Below are positions 16,537 to 25,420 of a stretch of DNA of 64,000 nucleotides, one piece after another. The stretch is from the NCBI RefSeq assembly GCF_002095395.1, contig NZ_MJEI01000100.1, positions 1-64,000 of the forward strand, written 5' to 3'. Both the position numbers and the translations under genes were made by a program. The first letter of the stretch is position 1, and each line of letters starts with the position of its first letter. Origin of the DNA: Williamsia sp. 1135 (GTDB lineage Bacteria; Actinomycetota; Actinomycetes; Mycobacteriales; Mycobacteriaceae). A model generated the notes under the pieces. It saw nothing but the letters and a program-made list of their open reading frames with translations, did not search any database and was not told the DNA's origin.

Positions 16537-17157
16537 CTACTGGGTGTCGCGTGATGCAGCGCGAATCGCGTGTGGAAGCCCGGCGTAGTCGACTTCAGAA
16601 GGCTTGACCCGACGTCGCAGACTGTTGAGAGTGATTGTCTTTTGCTCGCCGAGCGCGACGTTGATGTCAGTGGTCGGGGCGACGAGAAAGAGCCACTGGG
16701 CCAAGTCGAGCGGATTGGCATGTCGACGTTCGGTGGTGTTGAAGACGCAGAAGACATAAACGTCTGCTTCCCGGCGGCGCGCCTCCGAATACGAGTTGGT
16801 CTCCGCGAACCACGCGGTGGCTGGGCTGACCCCGAACGAGATTGCGGACGGCGATTTTTGTTGCCAGGACTGTAGATATCCCGCCGACTTCACCTCGATT
16901 CGTAGCCCGTCCGGCGTGACAAGGTCGAAGGCGTCCCATTCGCGCCGGACATCGTCCACGCAGCCCAACGCCAGACCGACGATGAACTCCGCCAACACCC
17001 CACGGGTGGCATTGCTGAGCAGGTCCGAGGTCGACCATTCCCAGAAATCCTGGATCGTGCCGGGGGAGGGTCGTCCTCGCTGGATGAACGGGCTGTCGGG
17101 CTGTCTTCTACGAGGTGGCTCGTAGGTACCGCTGAAAGAGTCGTCGGTGGCGCTCAC
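16537..17157 (-). CDS. PD-(D/E)XK nuclease-like protein
   Basis: 206 residues from GTG 17157 (SATDDSFSGTYEPPRRR); a TTG at 17214 would add 19 residues and the true start is uncertain. The order E57 (RGVLAEFIVG), D78 (DAFDLV), then E88-V-K90 (GLRIEVKSAGYLQSWQQ) fits the core of the PD-(D/E)XK restriction-like fold. I recall similar short proteins in many bacteria that share the FW-W-SDLL-N-RGVLAE and ..NPLDL.QW.F. blocks and remain uncharacterised. It is divergent from a second gene with the same nuclease motif (17287-18120), 129 bases apart, which suggests a joint role, possibly in DNA restriction. Confidence 0.65.
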   Translation of the reverse strand: MSATDDSFSGTYEPPRRRQPDSPFIQRGRPSPGTIQDFWEWSTSDLLSNATRGVLAEFIVGLALGCVDDVRREWDAFDLVTPDGLRIEVKSAGYLQSWQQKSPSAISFGVSPATAWFAETNSYSEARRREADVYVFCVFNTTERRHANPLDLAQWLFLVAPTTDINVALGEQKTITLNSLRRRVKPSEVDYAGLPHAIRAASRDTQ

Positions 17158-17286
17158 CGGACCGAGCTTAAGTTCCCTGGCCGAGGATTTGCACGGATTG
17201 TCGGTACGGTGCAAATCACGGGCCTTCTATGCGCTTCAGACTACCCAGGGCAGTTGTCTCCGCCGGAATCGAAAGGGGTCCAGTCG

Positions 17287-18120
17287 ATGGCAAAACAGGT
17301 GATGCGCGGATGCAGGGGTGGAGTTCATTCACTCGCCGATGAAGTGGTCGCTGTATCTGGGAAGGTCACGTTCTACGACGGAAGGGTTGTTCGGTCCGAG
17401 TGTGCAAGGCTCATCGAGCAGAACGGCGCGACGTTCACCGCCGACTTCTCTTCGTACGTCACCCTGCTGGTACAAGGTGACCTGTCCAACCAGCGGGTCA
17501 CCGATCCGGACAACGAGTTCAGCAAGAAGCTACGCGACGCGTACGAACGGCGGCTTCAGGGCGAGCACGTCCACGTAGTCAGCGACCGCGGCTTCGAAGA
17601 CTTGGTCAATGGATTCTCGGCTGACTGTTTGTCGTTGTCGAAGTCTGAGCTGGGGGGAGTCTTCTCGCCACCCGAACGCGGTGACGACATACTCGGCCGC
17701 CGCCTCAAACCTCGAAAGCCTTCGACGCATGATCCGGTGGCACTGACCGCTGACCTCGCGGCTCTCGACAGAGGGACTGCCGCGCACATTGACACGTTGC
17801 GGCTCCTCGCGACCTTTTTGCTTGACTATGACGTCCAGACTCACGATCCGATGCCTGGCGCGCCGCTGTTCGATGCCGGCTGGATTTGGTGCCGCGACAT
17901 CTACATCGCGGAAGTGAAGAGTCTCGGCGCGGGCGTGGCCGCGGAGACGCAGCAGATCCGGCTGGGTCTGGGACAACTTCTCGATTATTCGTACCAATTA
18001 GATAAGGCCGTCCAGCCGGTACTAGTACTCGAGCGGCCTCCCTCCGACTCGCGCTGGCAACATGTTTGCGAGTCCGTCGGAGTAATCCTTACGTATCCGC
18101 CCTTGTTCTCGGGGATATGA
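17287..18120 (+). CDS. BRCT-like domain fused to PD-(D/E)XK nuclease domain
   Basis: 277 residues from ATG 17287, preceded by AAAGGGG at a good distance. Residues about 18-110 look like a BRCT domain: VAVSGKVTFYDG, RLIEQNGATFTADFSSYVTLLVQGD. The C-terminal part holds D196 (LFDAGWIW), E209-V-K211 (IYIAEVKSL) and TQQIRLGLGQLLDY, the D..ExK..Q order of PD-(D/E)XK nucleases that act on DNA. The middle (112-190) is unassigned and largely helical. The fusion of a DNA-end or phosphoprotein-binding module with a nuclease, beside a divergent nuclease-like gene, suggests a DNA-targeting system. Activity is inferred from motifs only. Confidence 0.7.
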   Translation: MAKQVMRGCRGGVHSLADEVVAVSGKVTFYDGRVVRSECARLIEQNGATFTADFSSYVTLLVQGDLSNQRVTDPDNEFSKKLRDAYERRLQGEHVHVVSDRGFEDLVNGFSADCLSLSKSELGGVFSPPERGDDILGRRLKPRKPSTHDPVALTADLAALDRGTAAHIDTLRLLATFLLDYDVQTHDPMPGAPLFDAGWIWCRDIYIAEVKSLGAGVAAETQQIRLGLGQLLDYSYQLDKAVQPVLVLERPPSDSRWQHVCESVGVILTYPPLFSGI

Positions 18121-18209
18121 AGCCTTGGCCCGTGGAGCATGAGGGCTGTTCAAGATATGAGCACCTGATTTGGCACTATTTCGTGCCCGTCTCATGGCAC
18201 GATCGACGT

Positions 18210-18716
18210 GTGAAGCGCGTGGCCGTTGCAATAATTATGGTCGGGATGTTTGCGGTGGGATGCTCGGGCGGAGACGCTAATGACTCGCCTCAGCCCTCCG
18301 CGTCCACGACCACAATCACGGTGACACCGCAGGCGTCCTCGGCTTCTGCTGCTCCCACGAACGTGCCGCCATCGTTGACACCTACGACCGTTGCTGAGAA
18401 AGAGATCTCGTGGTGTGGGATCACGGCCGAGTACGAGCCGGGCACCACGTTCTATACGGACGGCTCGAATGGGTGGACGCAATATTGCGAGGACGAGTTC
18501 TACGCCGCAAACCCGCCTCAGATATCGGTTGAACCTCCGGTGCAGTGTGAAGATGGGGCTGTCGTCAACGAAGGAGGCGGGAATTACTCCACCTGCCAGA
18601 ACGGCAGCTGGACCTACGTCGCTCCGACTTTCGACCCGGACTCCGGCGACGGTTATGGTCCCAATCAACCGCTACCGCCGCTATGCGTGCGATTCCCAGA
18701 CCAATACACCTGTTGA
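18210..18716 (+). CDS. Small lipoprotein with Thr/Ser/Pro linker, unknown
   Basis: 168 residues from the GTG at 18210, chosen because it starts a lipoprotein signal (MKRVAVAIIMVGMFAVGC, lipobox AVGC). A 50-residue Ser/Thr/Pro linker is followed by a Cys-rich domain (ISWCGIT, QYCED, VQCEDG, STCQNGSW, LCVRFPD, final YTC), with enough cysteines for two or three disulfides. The DG..Y..CQNGSWTY pattern resembles short actinobacterial exported modules. No function is known. Confidence 0.7.
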   Translation: MKRVAVAIIMVGMFAVGCSGGDANDSPQPSASTTTITVTPQASSASAAPTNVPPSLTPTTVAEKEISWCGITAEYEPGTTFYTDGSNGWTQYCEDEFYAANPPQISVEPPVQCEDGAVVNEGGGNYSTCQNGSWTYVAPTFDPDSGDGYGPNQPLPPLCVRFPDQYTC

Positions 18717-18785
18717 ACTGGGCGATTGGCGTTCGACCCAGGTGTAGGTCTGCCGTGAGTACGACCTTTGCGTAGGGTCGTTGCC

Positions 18786-19007
18786 ATGTTTTGGACATCG
18801 AACGATCTGGCAGGGGCCTTTCGCGCCGTGGCCGGACACGTGGCCATGACCATCGCGTACTTCGGCTTGACCTTTCTATTCGACCCGAACGAAAGCGTCG
18901 GGCACCGGCTGTGGAGCACCACAGTCTGGATCGTCCTCATGCTCGGACTGCTGGAACTGATGCCGCGCGTGTGGCGACGGTCGCGGGGCCACCGACTCGA
19001 GCGCTGA
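18786..19007 (+). CDS. Small membrane protein
   Basis: 73 residues from ATG 18786; an upstream start at 18768 is possible. Two hydrophobic segments at about residues 16-34 and 45-60 precede a basic C-terminus (RVWRRSRGHRLER). No ribosome site of note and no recognised family. The codon pattern and separation from neighbours support coding, but with limited certainty. Confidence 0.5.
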   Translation: MFWTSNDLAGAFRAVAGHVAMTIAYFGLTFLFDPNESVGHRLWSTTVWIVLMLGLLELMPRVWRRSRGHRLER

Positions 19008-19079
19008 CCCGGGACTTCGGGTGCTGTCCTTCGTTTGAGCGACCAGCAGTCGCGAGGTTTCTGGATATCGTGTGACGTT

Positions 19080-19517
19080 ATGCAGCCATCACAGGACCCC
19101 TGGCAGCCCTATCAGGGCCCGGACCCTTACGGCGCGACACCGCCGCCGCCGGCGAACTGGCAGCAGGGCTACGGATATCCGCCGCAGTATCCGGTGCAAT
19201 ACCCGGTGGCCCGTCCGACCAACGGGCTGGCGATCGGTGCACTCGTCGCGAGTTTGGTGTTCGCGCCGCTGGGGATCGTGCTCGGGCATGTCGCGCTGAG
19301 CCAGATCAAGAAGAACGGTGACGAGGGTCGCGGGTTGGCCATCGCCGGACTGATCATCGGCTATGTGCTGACGGTCCTCGGCATCATCACCTGGATCATC
19401 ATCATCGCGTTCATCAATGCGGTCAACGACTACGAGTACGACGACGAGTACGACTACTACTCGTCGCTCGGGTCGACCTCGGTGTCGGTACCGGCCGCCT
19501 CCGTCTCCAATTTCTGA
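19080..19517 (+). CDS. DUF4190-type membrane protein with Pro/Tyr/Gln-rich N-terminus
   Basis: 145 residues from ATG 19080. A Pro/Gln/Tyr-rich cytoplasmic tail of about 45 residues precedes two transmembrane helices with the DUF4190 signature: NGLAIGALVASLVFAPLGIVLGHVAL, a basic loop SQIKK, and GRGLAIAGLIIGYV. The C-terminus is acidic and Tyr-rich (NDYEYDDEYDYY). Members are common in actinobacteria and of unknown function. A shorter paralogue lies at 21838-22182, on the other side of the TetR/esterase operon. Confidence 0.8.
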   Translation: MQPSQDPWQPYQGPDPYGATPPPPANWQQGYGYPPQYPVQYPVARPTNGLAIGALVASLVFAPLGIVLGHVALSQIKKNGDEGRGLAIAGLIIGYVLTVLGIITWIIIIAFINAVNDYEYDDEYDYYSSLGSTSVSVPAASVSNF

Positions 19518-19530
19518 CACCCCTGGGAAA

Positions 19531-19549
19531 TTTTAGTCAGAGTTGCTAA
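19531..19549. promoter_or_regulatory. Candidate TetR operator
   Basis: TTTAG and CTAAA form an inverted repeat with a nine-base spacer, 11 bases before the TetR start codon. The position fits autorepression of the TetR/esterase operon. Short arms make this tentative. Confidence 0.35.
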
Positions 19550-19559
19550 ACTGGTCTGC

Positions 19560-20180
19560 ATGCCCAGTGCGAAAGCCCCGCGGCCCAACGCCACGTTCAT
19601 TCAGACTGCCCGGCGCGCGCAGTTGATCGAGTGCGCGATCGAGGTCATTGCCGAGGTGGGCGTCGAGAAGGCGAGTTTTGTCGCTATTGCTGAGCGTGCC
19701 GGGATCAGCAGGGGTGTGATCTCCTACCATTTCGACTCCCGCGCAGCTCTTTTGGACAGCATCGTCGCCGAGGTGTACCAATTGGGCGCCACGGCCATGG
19801 CCGACAGTGTGGTCGACGCACCGTCTCCGCGGGAAGCGCTGGCGGCGTTCATCACCGGGAGCGTGCAGTTCTACGCGGCCTGCCCACGCCAGATGGCAGC
19901 ACTGTCAGCGATTTTCGCGTCGGGACACGTTTCTGAGGCGCCTGCACGCGATAGCCGGGTCGAGCACGCGGCCGAGATGCTGGAAGTCGACGCCATCTTG
20001 GCTGATGGTCAGGCCCGCGGCGACTTCCGTGACTTCGACACCCGCATCATGACGATGACCATTCGAGCCGCACTCGACTCGGCGTTGCAGCGTATCCGCG
20101 CCGGAGACGACCCCCAGCAATTGAGCTCGGAATTGGCGATCACCTTCGACATCGCAACCCGGGCGGGAGGCCCAGAATGA
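19560..20180 (+). CDS. TetR-family transcriptional regulator
   Basis: 206 residues. The N-terminal helix-turn-helix reads RRAQLIECAIEVIAEVGVEKAS followed by IAERAGISRGVISYHFDSRAALL, typical of TetR; the C-terminal ligand-binding domain is helical. Its stop overlaps the esterase start by four bases (ATGA at 20177-20180), so it controls and is co-translated with the esterase. A TTTAG-N9-CTAAA inverted repeat sits just upstream. The ligand is unknown but may be an ester or its product. Confidence 0.92.
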   Translation: MPSAKAPRPNATFIQTARRAQLIECAIEVIAEVGVEKASFVAIAERAGISRGVISYHFDSRAALLDSIVAEVYQLGATAMADSVVDAPSPREALAAFITGSVQFYAACPRQMAALSAIFASGHVSEAPARDSRVEHAAEMLEVDAILADGQARGDFRDFDTRIMTMTIRAALDSALQRIRAGDDPQQLSSELAITFDIATRAGGPE

Positions 20181-21784
20181 TCACTCGCAGAACGCTCACC
20201 CCACTCACACTGCTGGTGGCGGTGCTGGCGTTGATCGTGGCGGGGTGCAGCACCTCGCAGGTCGACGACACCGACGCCCCGCTCGAGGTGGACACCACGT
20301 CTGGAACACTTCAGGGACGGAACTCCGAGACAACCCGCGAGTTCAAGGGCGTCCGCTACGCGCAACCGCCGACGGGCGACCGCAGATGGACTTTGCCGCA
20401 ACCTGTTTCAACTCCAGACGAGCAGGTGGACGCAACGAAGGCCGGGTCTCGGTGCGCCCAGCAGGCCGTCCAACCCGGCGCTGCATCGTCGACCGAGGAA
20501 GACTGCCTGTTCCTCAATGTCACCACACCACGCGTGCAATCCGATGAGCCACTGCCGGTGCTGGTCTGGTGGCATGGCGGCGGCTTCACCCACGACGCGG
20601 GCTCGGACTACGACGCTGCCAGAATCGCTGCCGAGGGGAACGTCATCGTCGTGACGGTGAATTATCGGCTCGGCATGTTCGGTTACCTCGGTCTGCCGGG
20701 CCTGGAGGGATCGGGAAACTTCGGCTTCGCCGACCAAATCGCTTCCCTGCGTTGGGTCAACGACAACGCCGCAGCGTTCGGCGGCGACCCCGACAACGTG
20801 ACTGTCTTCGGTCAGTCCGCCGGCGGAATGTCCACGTGCGCTGTGCTCAGCTCACCTGCGGCAGCTGGGCTCGTCGACAAAGCCGCGATCATGTCGGGAG
20901 CGTGTGGGCTGCGATGGCCGAACGGCGTCCTGTTTCCGGGTGTCCCGGAGCAGACCCCGTACACTCCGCTGGCTGACAGCGAGAAGAACGGCACCGACGT
21001 CGCGGCCGGATTGGGTTGCGTCGGTGCAGATCAGATCGATTGTCTGCGGCGGCTTCCCGCTGATCGGCTGGTGCCACTGGGGGAGAACTTCTCGAATGTG
21101 CTTGCCTATGGGACCGATCTGTTGCCCACAGACCCGGAGAAGGCAGCCCACGACGGTGAAACGACGGCGATTCCGGTGATGATCGGGTCGACCCGTGATG
21201 AGCAGCGATCATTCGTCGGTGCGGCGATGCTGGTCGATCCTGCGTCGGTCACCGCCGAGTCGTACCCGATGTTGCTTTCCGATGCGTTCGGTCCTGCCGC
21301 GCCGCGAATCGCCGAACGATATCCATTGCAGGACTACCCCTCTGCAGGCATCGCCTGGTCCACGGTGACCACCGATGCCGCCTGGTCCTGTCCTACCGCC
21401 CGTACCGCGCGAGAGTTGGCGAAAACCGCGCCGGTGTACACCTACGAGTTCGCCGATCCGACCGCCCCGAACGTCAACGGGATCACTCTGTCCGACCTTC
21501 CGCAGGAGGCCGCGCACGCCACCGACCTGCCGTACCTGTTCAATCTGAATGGCCAGGACCTGCTCCGCACACCTGCGCAGCACCAGTTGGCGAGCACGAT
21601 GATCAACTACCTCGCCGGCTTCGCCCGGACCGGCACGCCGTCGAGTGATGGTTCGCCGGCGTGGCAGCAGATCACCGACACCGACACACCGGTGATGCGA
21701 TTCGAAGAGAGCGGGGCACGCGTCACCGGCGCAGGCAGCGAGCACCACTGTGATCTGTGGGACGCGCTCCCGATGCCGGCGTAG
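20177..21784 (+). CDS. Type B carboxylesterase, lipoprotein
   Basis: 535 residues. A lipoprotein signal ends in lipobox IVAGC (Cys near residue 19-20). The alpha/beta-hydrolase shows EDCLFLNV, the oxyanion HGGGF, and the nucleophile elbow FGQSAGG, all hallmarks of the carboxylesterase/lipase type B family; the catalytic His is likely within the SEHHCDLWDALP region. The enzyme hydrolyses carboxylic esters at the cell surface; the physiological substrate is unknown. It is translationally coupled to the upstream TetR gene, which probably senses the substrate. Confidence 0.92.
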   Translation: MITRRTLTPLTLLVAVLALIVAGCSTSQVDDTDAPLEVDTTSGTLQGRNSETTREFKGVRYAQPPTGDRRWTLPQPVSTPDEQVDATKAGSRCAQQAVQPGAASSTEEDCLFLNVTTPRVQSDEPLPVLVWWHGGGFTHDAGSDYDAARIAAEGNVIVVTVNYRLGMFGYLGLPGLEGSGNFGFADQIASLRWVNDNAAAFGGDPDNVTVFGQSAGGMSTCAVLSSPAAAGLVDKAAIMSGACGLRWPNGVLFPGVPEQTPYTPLADSEKNGTDVAAGLGCVGADQIDCLRRLPADRLVPLGENFSNVLAYGTDLLPTDPEKAAHDGETTAIPVMIGSTRDEQRSFVGAAMLVDPASVTAESYPMLLSDAFGPAAPRIAERYPLQDYPSAGIAWSTVTTDAAWSCPTARTARELAKTAPVYTYEFADPTAPNVNGITLSDLPQEAAHATDLPYLFNLNGQDLLRTPAQHQLASTMINYLAGFARTGTPSSDGSPAWQQITDTDTPVMRFEESGARVTGAGSEHHCDLWDALPMPA

Positions 21785-21837
21785 GCGGAGCCGTTCGACA
21801 ACCGTCCGTGACGGCCATGGTGGCTATCGTGGATGAC

Positions 21838-22182
21838 ATGAACCCACCAGCGAACGACCCCGGACAGCCTGGTCAGGGTTCGCGGCGCCCGGAGTCCGGG
21901 CCGATGAGCGGGCTGACGCTCTCTGCGATGGTCGCGAGCATCATCTTCGGGCCGCTGGGGATCGTTCTCGGACACTTAGCTCTGCGGCAGATCAAGAAGA
22001 CCGATGGTGAAGGGCGTGGCGTGGCACTGGCCGCGACGGTGATCGGTTACATCATGACCGCCGCCGGCATTCTCAGTATCGTGGTCGCACTGACGTTCTG
22101 GAACTCGCTGGACGACTATGACACCCCGACGTCGACTGGGACGAATCCACCGTCGGAGTCCTTTGTCGGTGCCCCGCGCTAG
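21838..22182 (+). CDS. DUF4190-type membrane protein (paralogue)
   Basis: 114 residues from ATG 21838. It repeats the pattern of the 145-residue protein at 19080: a short Pro-rich tail, then GLTLSAMVASIIFGPLGIVLGHLALRQIKK and GEGRGVALAATVIGYIM. The acidic Tyr-rich end is reduced to LDDYD. The two paralogues flank the TetR/carboxylesterase pair, suggesting local duplication. Function is unknown. Confidence 0.75.
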   Translation: MNPPANDPGQPGQGSRRPESGPMSGLTLSAMVASIIFGPLGIVLGHLALRQIKKTDGEGRGVALAATVIGYIMTAAGILSIVVALTFWNSLDDYDTPTSTGTNPPSESFVGAPR

Positions 22183-22236
22183 TCTCCGTTCTGAGTTGCC
22201 CATGGGGAGTGGGCGGCCAACTTCATAGGGGGAAAC

Positions 22237-22944
22237 ATGTCAGCAGGGGTGGACGTCCGGGTGGATGCGCTGGGGAGCGCGTTGCGATCGGACTTGGGGG
22301 ATCATGCACTGTGGTTCAGGCCGCGTCGCTATCCGAATTCGTTGGCGCTGAGCATCATCGATGCGATTTTCTCGACCGGCGCGCGGTACGCGACTGTCGA
22401 GAACATCCTCGACAGGTACATTGCCTACCGGGACGGGCAAGGTGGTGACGCCACCGGCGATGGCGCACCTGAACTGCTTGCCACGTTCGCGGAGGTGGGG
22501 AGTTCGGGGGCGTGGGCGCACGACATCGGCAATCGCCGACCCACGTCGACCACGCCCGGTGCGCCACTGAAGGCGGAAGCTGTCATAGACGCCGCGACCA
22601 GACTGCTCGCGGCGGGTATCGCGACATCGGAAGACCTTCGGACTGCAGCAGATTCGGACGCGCTCCATGTGGTGTGGTCCGTGTGGCGGGAAGTGCCCGG
22701 TCAGCGGTCGGGCTTCACGTGGGCCTATCTCCAGCTGTTGGTCGGCATTTCGGCGTTGCAGGTGGACGGCGTCGTCGCGGCGTACCTCGCACGAGTGCTT
22801 GATGTTTCAGTGGACGACGTCGACGCGGGTCTGGTGTCGGAGTTGATCGCGGAAGTAGCGCGCAGTAACGAGTGGGACGAGCGTGACATTCCGATGGCGA
22901 TCTGGCGAGCCGAGCAACGGGCGAGGAGTAGCGGTAGTCGCTGA
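22237..22944 (+). CDS. Hypothetical protein, possible helix-hairpin-helix (HhH-GPD-like) fold
   Basis: 235 residues from ATG 22237 with AGGGGG seven bases upstream. Soluble and mainly helical. The pattern RYPNSLALSIIDAIFSTGARY, then LLAAGIATSEDLR, and VPGQRSGFTWAYLQLLVG..VDGVVAAYLAR resembles the helical core of HhH-GPD DNA glycosylases and endonuclease III (search for adducts, hairpin with PGQ/PG, and a following Asp). The catalytic Lys is not seen, so it may be a non-catalytic or divergent member. The assignment is tentative. Confidence 0.65.
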   Translation: MSAGVDVRVDALGSALRSDLGDHALWFRPRRYPNSLALSIIDAIFSTGARYATVENILDRYIAYRDGQGGDATGDGAPELLATFAEVGSSGAWAHDIGNRRPTSTTPGAPLKAEAVIDAATRLLAAGIATSEDLRTAADSDALHVVWSVWREVPGQRSGFTWAYLQLLVGISALQVDGVVAAYLARVLDVSVDDVDAGLVSELIAEVARSNEWDERDIPMAIWRAEQRARSSGSR

Positions 22945-23107
22945 ACCAGGAGTTCATCTCCACCCGAGATGGTGACTGGCCGGGCCTTCGCTGGACGTTC
23001 CTCGAGGTGCCCGGCCGGTGTCTCGGCTGTGCCGGTGCCAGTCGTACGAAGATATGAACCTTCAAATCTAATGGGCATCAACATCATTCCTGGTCCACAA
23101 TGTCGAG

Positions 23108-24232
23108 GTGCTCAAGGCGTCCAAGAAACCCGATTCGGCGAGAAGACTGTTCGTCACCATGATCGCCGTCGGCGGTGTGGCCGTCACAGCGGCGTGTGGG
23201 GGCGCGGCCGCTGAGAACCCCGCAGTGTCGGGTTCCGGCGAGGTACCGGCAGCCCCGGCGGCTCCGGTCCCGCAGGAGATCGTGCTCACGTTCGTCGGCG
23301 ACAACATCCTCGGCACCGACACCAACTTCGGGGCGGCGACGAGTCTGCCCACGCTGTGGGCCGAGAGTGGCAGCGATCCCAACTACTTCTTCCAGAACAC
23401 CAAGAGTCTGTTCGCCTCCGACGATCTGACGGTCGCGAACCTCGAGGTCGCCTTCACGACGGCGTCGGACAAGATCGACAAGGGGCCGGGGGAGGTCTAT
23501 CACTTCAAAGGTGATCCGGCCTTGGTGGGCACGCTCACCGCCGGTGACATCGAAGCGGTGACGGTGAGCAACAACCACACCGGCGACTTCGGGCGGCAAG
23601 GTTTCGACGACACCATCGCGACGTTGGAGGGCGCCGAAATCGACTACTTCGGTGAGGGTTTCAAGTACCTCACGGAGCTGAAGGGGCTGACGGTCGGCTT
23701 CGTCGGCTACCAGGCCTGGACGGACTCGGACGAGCTGCGTGCCGAGATCGCAAGTGACTTTGCCGACCTCCGCGCGCAGGGCGCTGACGCGATCGTCCCC
23801 TACTTTCATTGGGGCATCGAATCGACATCCGAACCCTACGACGTGCAAACCGCGCTGGCGCACTTTGCCATCGACTCCGGTGCAGCCATGGTGATCGGCA
23901 GCCATCCGCACGTGATCCAGTCCATGGAGGTCTACAACGGAAAGTTGATCGCGTACTCTCTGGCGAACTTCGCGTTCGGTGGGAACAGCAACCCGACAGA
24001 CAAGCGCACCTTCATCTTGCAGACGCGACTGCACACTCTCGGTGACGCTGTGAACAGCGTCGACTTCCGAGCCATACCCACCCGGATATCGCGCACGGAA
24101 AGCTTCAACGACTACGTCCCCACGCCGTACCCGTCGCCCGAAAAGGAAGAGGTTCTGGGCTACCTGAACAGCCTGTCGCCGACCTCCGGTGGTCGCATCT
24201 CGGCGGAGTTCGGCCCGGTTGCCGGAGCGTGA
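23108..24232 (+). CDS. CapA family protein (metallophosphatase-like), lipoprotein
   Basis: 374 residues from GTG 23108. The signal ends VAVTAACGG, a lipobox. The CapA/PgsA domain motifs are clear: FVGDNILG at the start, NLEVAFT, VSNNHTGDFG, PYFHWGIE and VIGSHPHVIQ, which correspond to the metal-binding residues of calcineurin-like phosphatases. CapA proteins take part in poly-gamma-glutamate or other surface polymer export in some bacteria; many are uncharacterised. It is monocistronic here with no cap genes nearby, so a capsule role is not supported by context. Confidence 0.88.
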   Translation: MLKASKKPDSARRLFVTMIAVGGVAVTAACGGAAAENPAVSGSGEVPAAPAAPVPQEIVLTFVGDNILGTDTNFGAATSLPTLWAESGSDPNYFFQNTKSLFASDDLTVANLEVAFTTASDKIDKGPGEVYHFKGDPALVGTLTAGDIEAVTVSNNHTGDFGRQGFDDTIATLEGAEIDYFGEGFKYLTELKGLTVGFVGYQAWTDSDELRAEIASDFADLRAQGADAIVPYFHWGIESTSEPYDVQTALAHFAIDSGAAMVIGSHPHVIQSMEVYNGKLIAYSLANFAFGGNSNPTDKRTFILQTRLHTLGDAVNSVDFRAIPTRISRTESFNDYVPTPYPSPEKEEVLGYLNSLSPTSGGRISAEFGPVAGA

Positions 24233-24396
24233 TCGGTCGATAACACGTTACATCGCAGGATGTTTGATTGTTTGTACTAACGATGACCCCAATACTGGGG
24301 TACCGACGGTTTCAGTTGGTGACTGTCCGACTTCGCCGATAGAGTCTTCGTCACTTGGCAGTTGGCAAAACCGCCACGAAAGAAGATCGGACTCGC

Positions 24397-24663
24397 ATGT
24401 ACACCATGACCCCGGACCCTGTTGTCGATGTTGCACCCTCCCCGGCGCTCAGCGCCCGCGAAATCGAGGTTCTCCGAACTTGGTTCACCTGCGACTCGAA
24501 GAACGAAGCCGCCCGGTTGCTGTTCATCACCGCTGCGACGGTCAACACGCACATCGCGCGAATTCGCGACAAGTACGACGCTGTCGGTTGCCCCGGCGCC
24601 ACGAAATCGGCGCTGCTTGCCCGCGCACTGCAAGACGGGCTCATCACCGTGGAGGAGCTGTAG
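24397..24663 (+). CDS. Stand-alone LuxR-type HTH regulator
   Basis: 88 residues from ATG 24397. The LuxR/GerE helix-turn-helix covers most of the protein: LSAREIEVLRTWFTCDSKNEAARLLFITAATVNTHIARIRDKY. There is no receiver or ligand-binding domain, and the C-terminal extension (ATKSALLARALQDGLITVEEL) matches a group of small actinobacterial LuxR-like proteins I have seen described without function. It stands alone, with 146 bases of apparently non-coding DNA downstream. Confidence 0.82.
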   Translation: MYTMTPDPVVDVAPSPALSAREIEVLRTWFTCDSKNEAARLLFITAATVNTHIARIRDKYDAVGCPGATKSALLARALQDGLITVEEL

Positions 24664-24809
24664 TCCTTCAGCGGACGGATTCACTCACCTGACTGCAGGT
24701 GAAGCAGATTCAGCGAATCAGTGACGTGAGCGGTCGATCTCTCCGCGACCGCCGGTGATGTCGGCGTCGTCCGCGTACCTCGGTGCCCGTGGAACCTGAT
24801 GAGCATCGG

Positions 24810-25223
24810 TCACGATGCCACCGATACCCAGCGATGCCTGAAATCCATCTGCGAGAGTAATTCGAAGTCATGGTCGTGGTGAACGACAACCAGGCCGTGT
24901 TGGCGAGCCAGGACCGCAGTCAGGAGGTCGATCACGCCTACCGCGCGGTGTCGTTCCTGGCCGGCAAGAACTCCCTGTACGTCGAAGGCGGATTTCCAGT
25001 GCTCGTCGTCTGCGGCGAGATACTCGTAGGAGAGACGACGGTTGTCCCGAACCCGTTCGTATTCGTCGGGTGTCCTGGCTGAGTACAACGCCTCGGCGTC
25101 AAGACCCGCCCACGTCGCCGCCTGGCCGCTCTCGATCAACGGGGCCACTTGTGATGCGACCTGTGGACTGCGCATGCGCGCGGCCGCGCTGGTGTCGATC
25201 ATGTACCTGGCGACTACCGCCAT
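24810..25223 (-). CDS. vapC: VapC-type PIN domain toxin
   Basis: 137 residues from ATG 25223 (MAVVARYMIDTSAAARM). PIN ribonuclease residues are in place: D10 in MIDTSAA, an acidic residue in AGLDAEALYS, and D in VIDLLTAVLARQHGLVVVHHDHDFELLS. VapC toxins cleave tRNA or rRNA and are blocked by VapB. The start lies inside the end of the upstream antitoxin gene (10-base overlap), the standard order for vapBC. Confidence 0.9.
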   Translation of the reverse strand: MAVVARYMIDTSAAARMRSPQVASQVAPLIESGQAATWAGLDAEALYSARTPDEYERVRDNRRLSYEYLAADDEHWKSAFDVQGVLAGQERHRAVGVIDLLTAVLARQHGLVVVHHDHDFELLSQMDFRHRWVSVAS

Positions 25224-25420
25224 ACCTGATCCCGGATGCCCTTGTCTGCCATTGGTTCCATCCCGCCATCTGACAGCCATTCGATCTCCCGCGCACGCGC
25301 AGACGTTGCGGCCGCATGACGCAATGCGGCGCGGACCGTATCGGAGACGCCGGTGGTCCCCAACTCGAGTTGGGCAGCCGCCAGCAGGTCGTCATCGAGC
25401 TCGATCAGGCGTTTGGTCAT
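25214..25420 (-). CDS. vapB: VapB-type antitoxin
   Basis: 68 residues from ATG 25420, with GGAG a few bases upstream. The N-terminus MTKRLIELDDDLLAAAQLELGTTGVSDTVRAALRHA is a ribbon-helix-helix DNA-binding motif typical of type II VapB. The acidic/Trp tail (DKGIRDQVWR) would contact the toxin. Repeats of the type TGCGTATAT and TGCAGTATAT upstream (about 25429-25460) may be the operator for autoregulation. Confidence 0.88.
   Translation of the reverse strand: MTKRLIELDDDLLAAAQLELGTTGVSDTVRAALRHAAATSARAREIEWLSDGGMEPMADKGIRDQVWR

Noticed and set aside
17157-17214. TTG start at 17214 for the minus-strand nuclease-like gene
   Set aside because: It lacks a ribosome site and would overlap the divergent promoter region; GTG 17157 gives the family-like N-terminus, though the choice is not certain.
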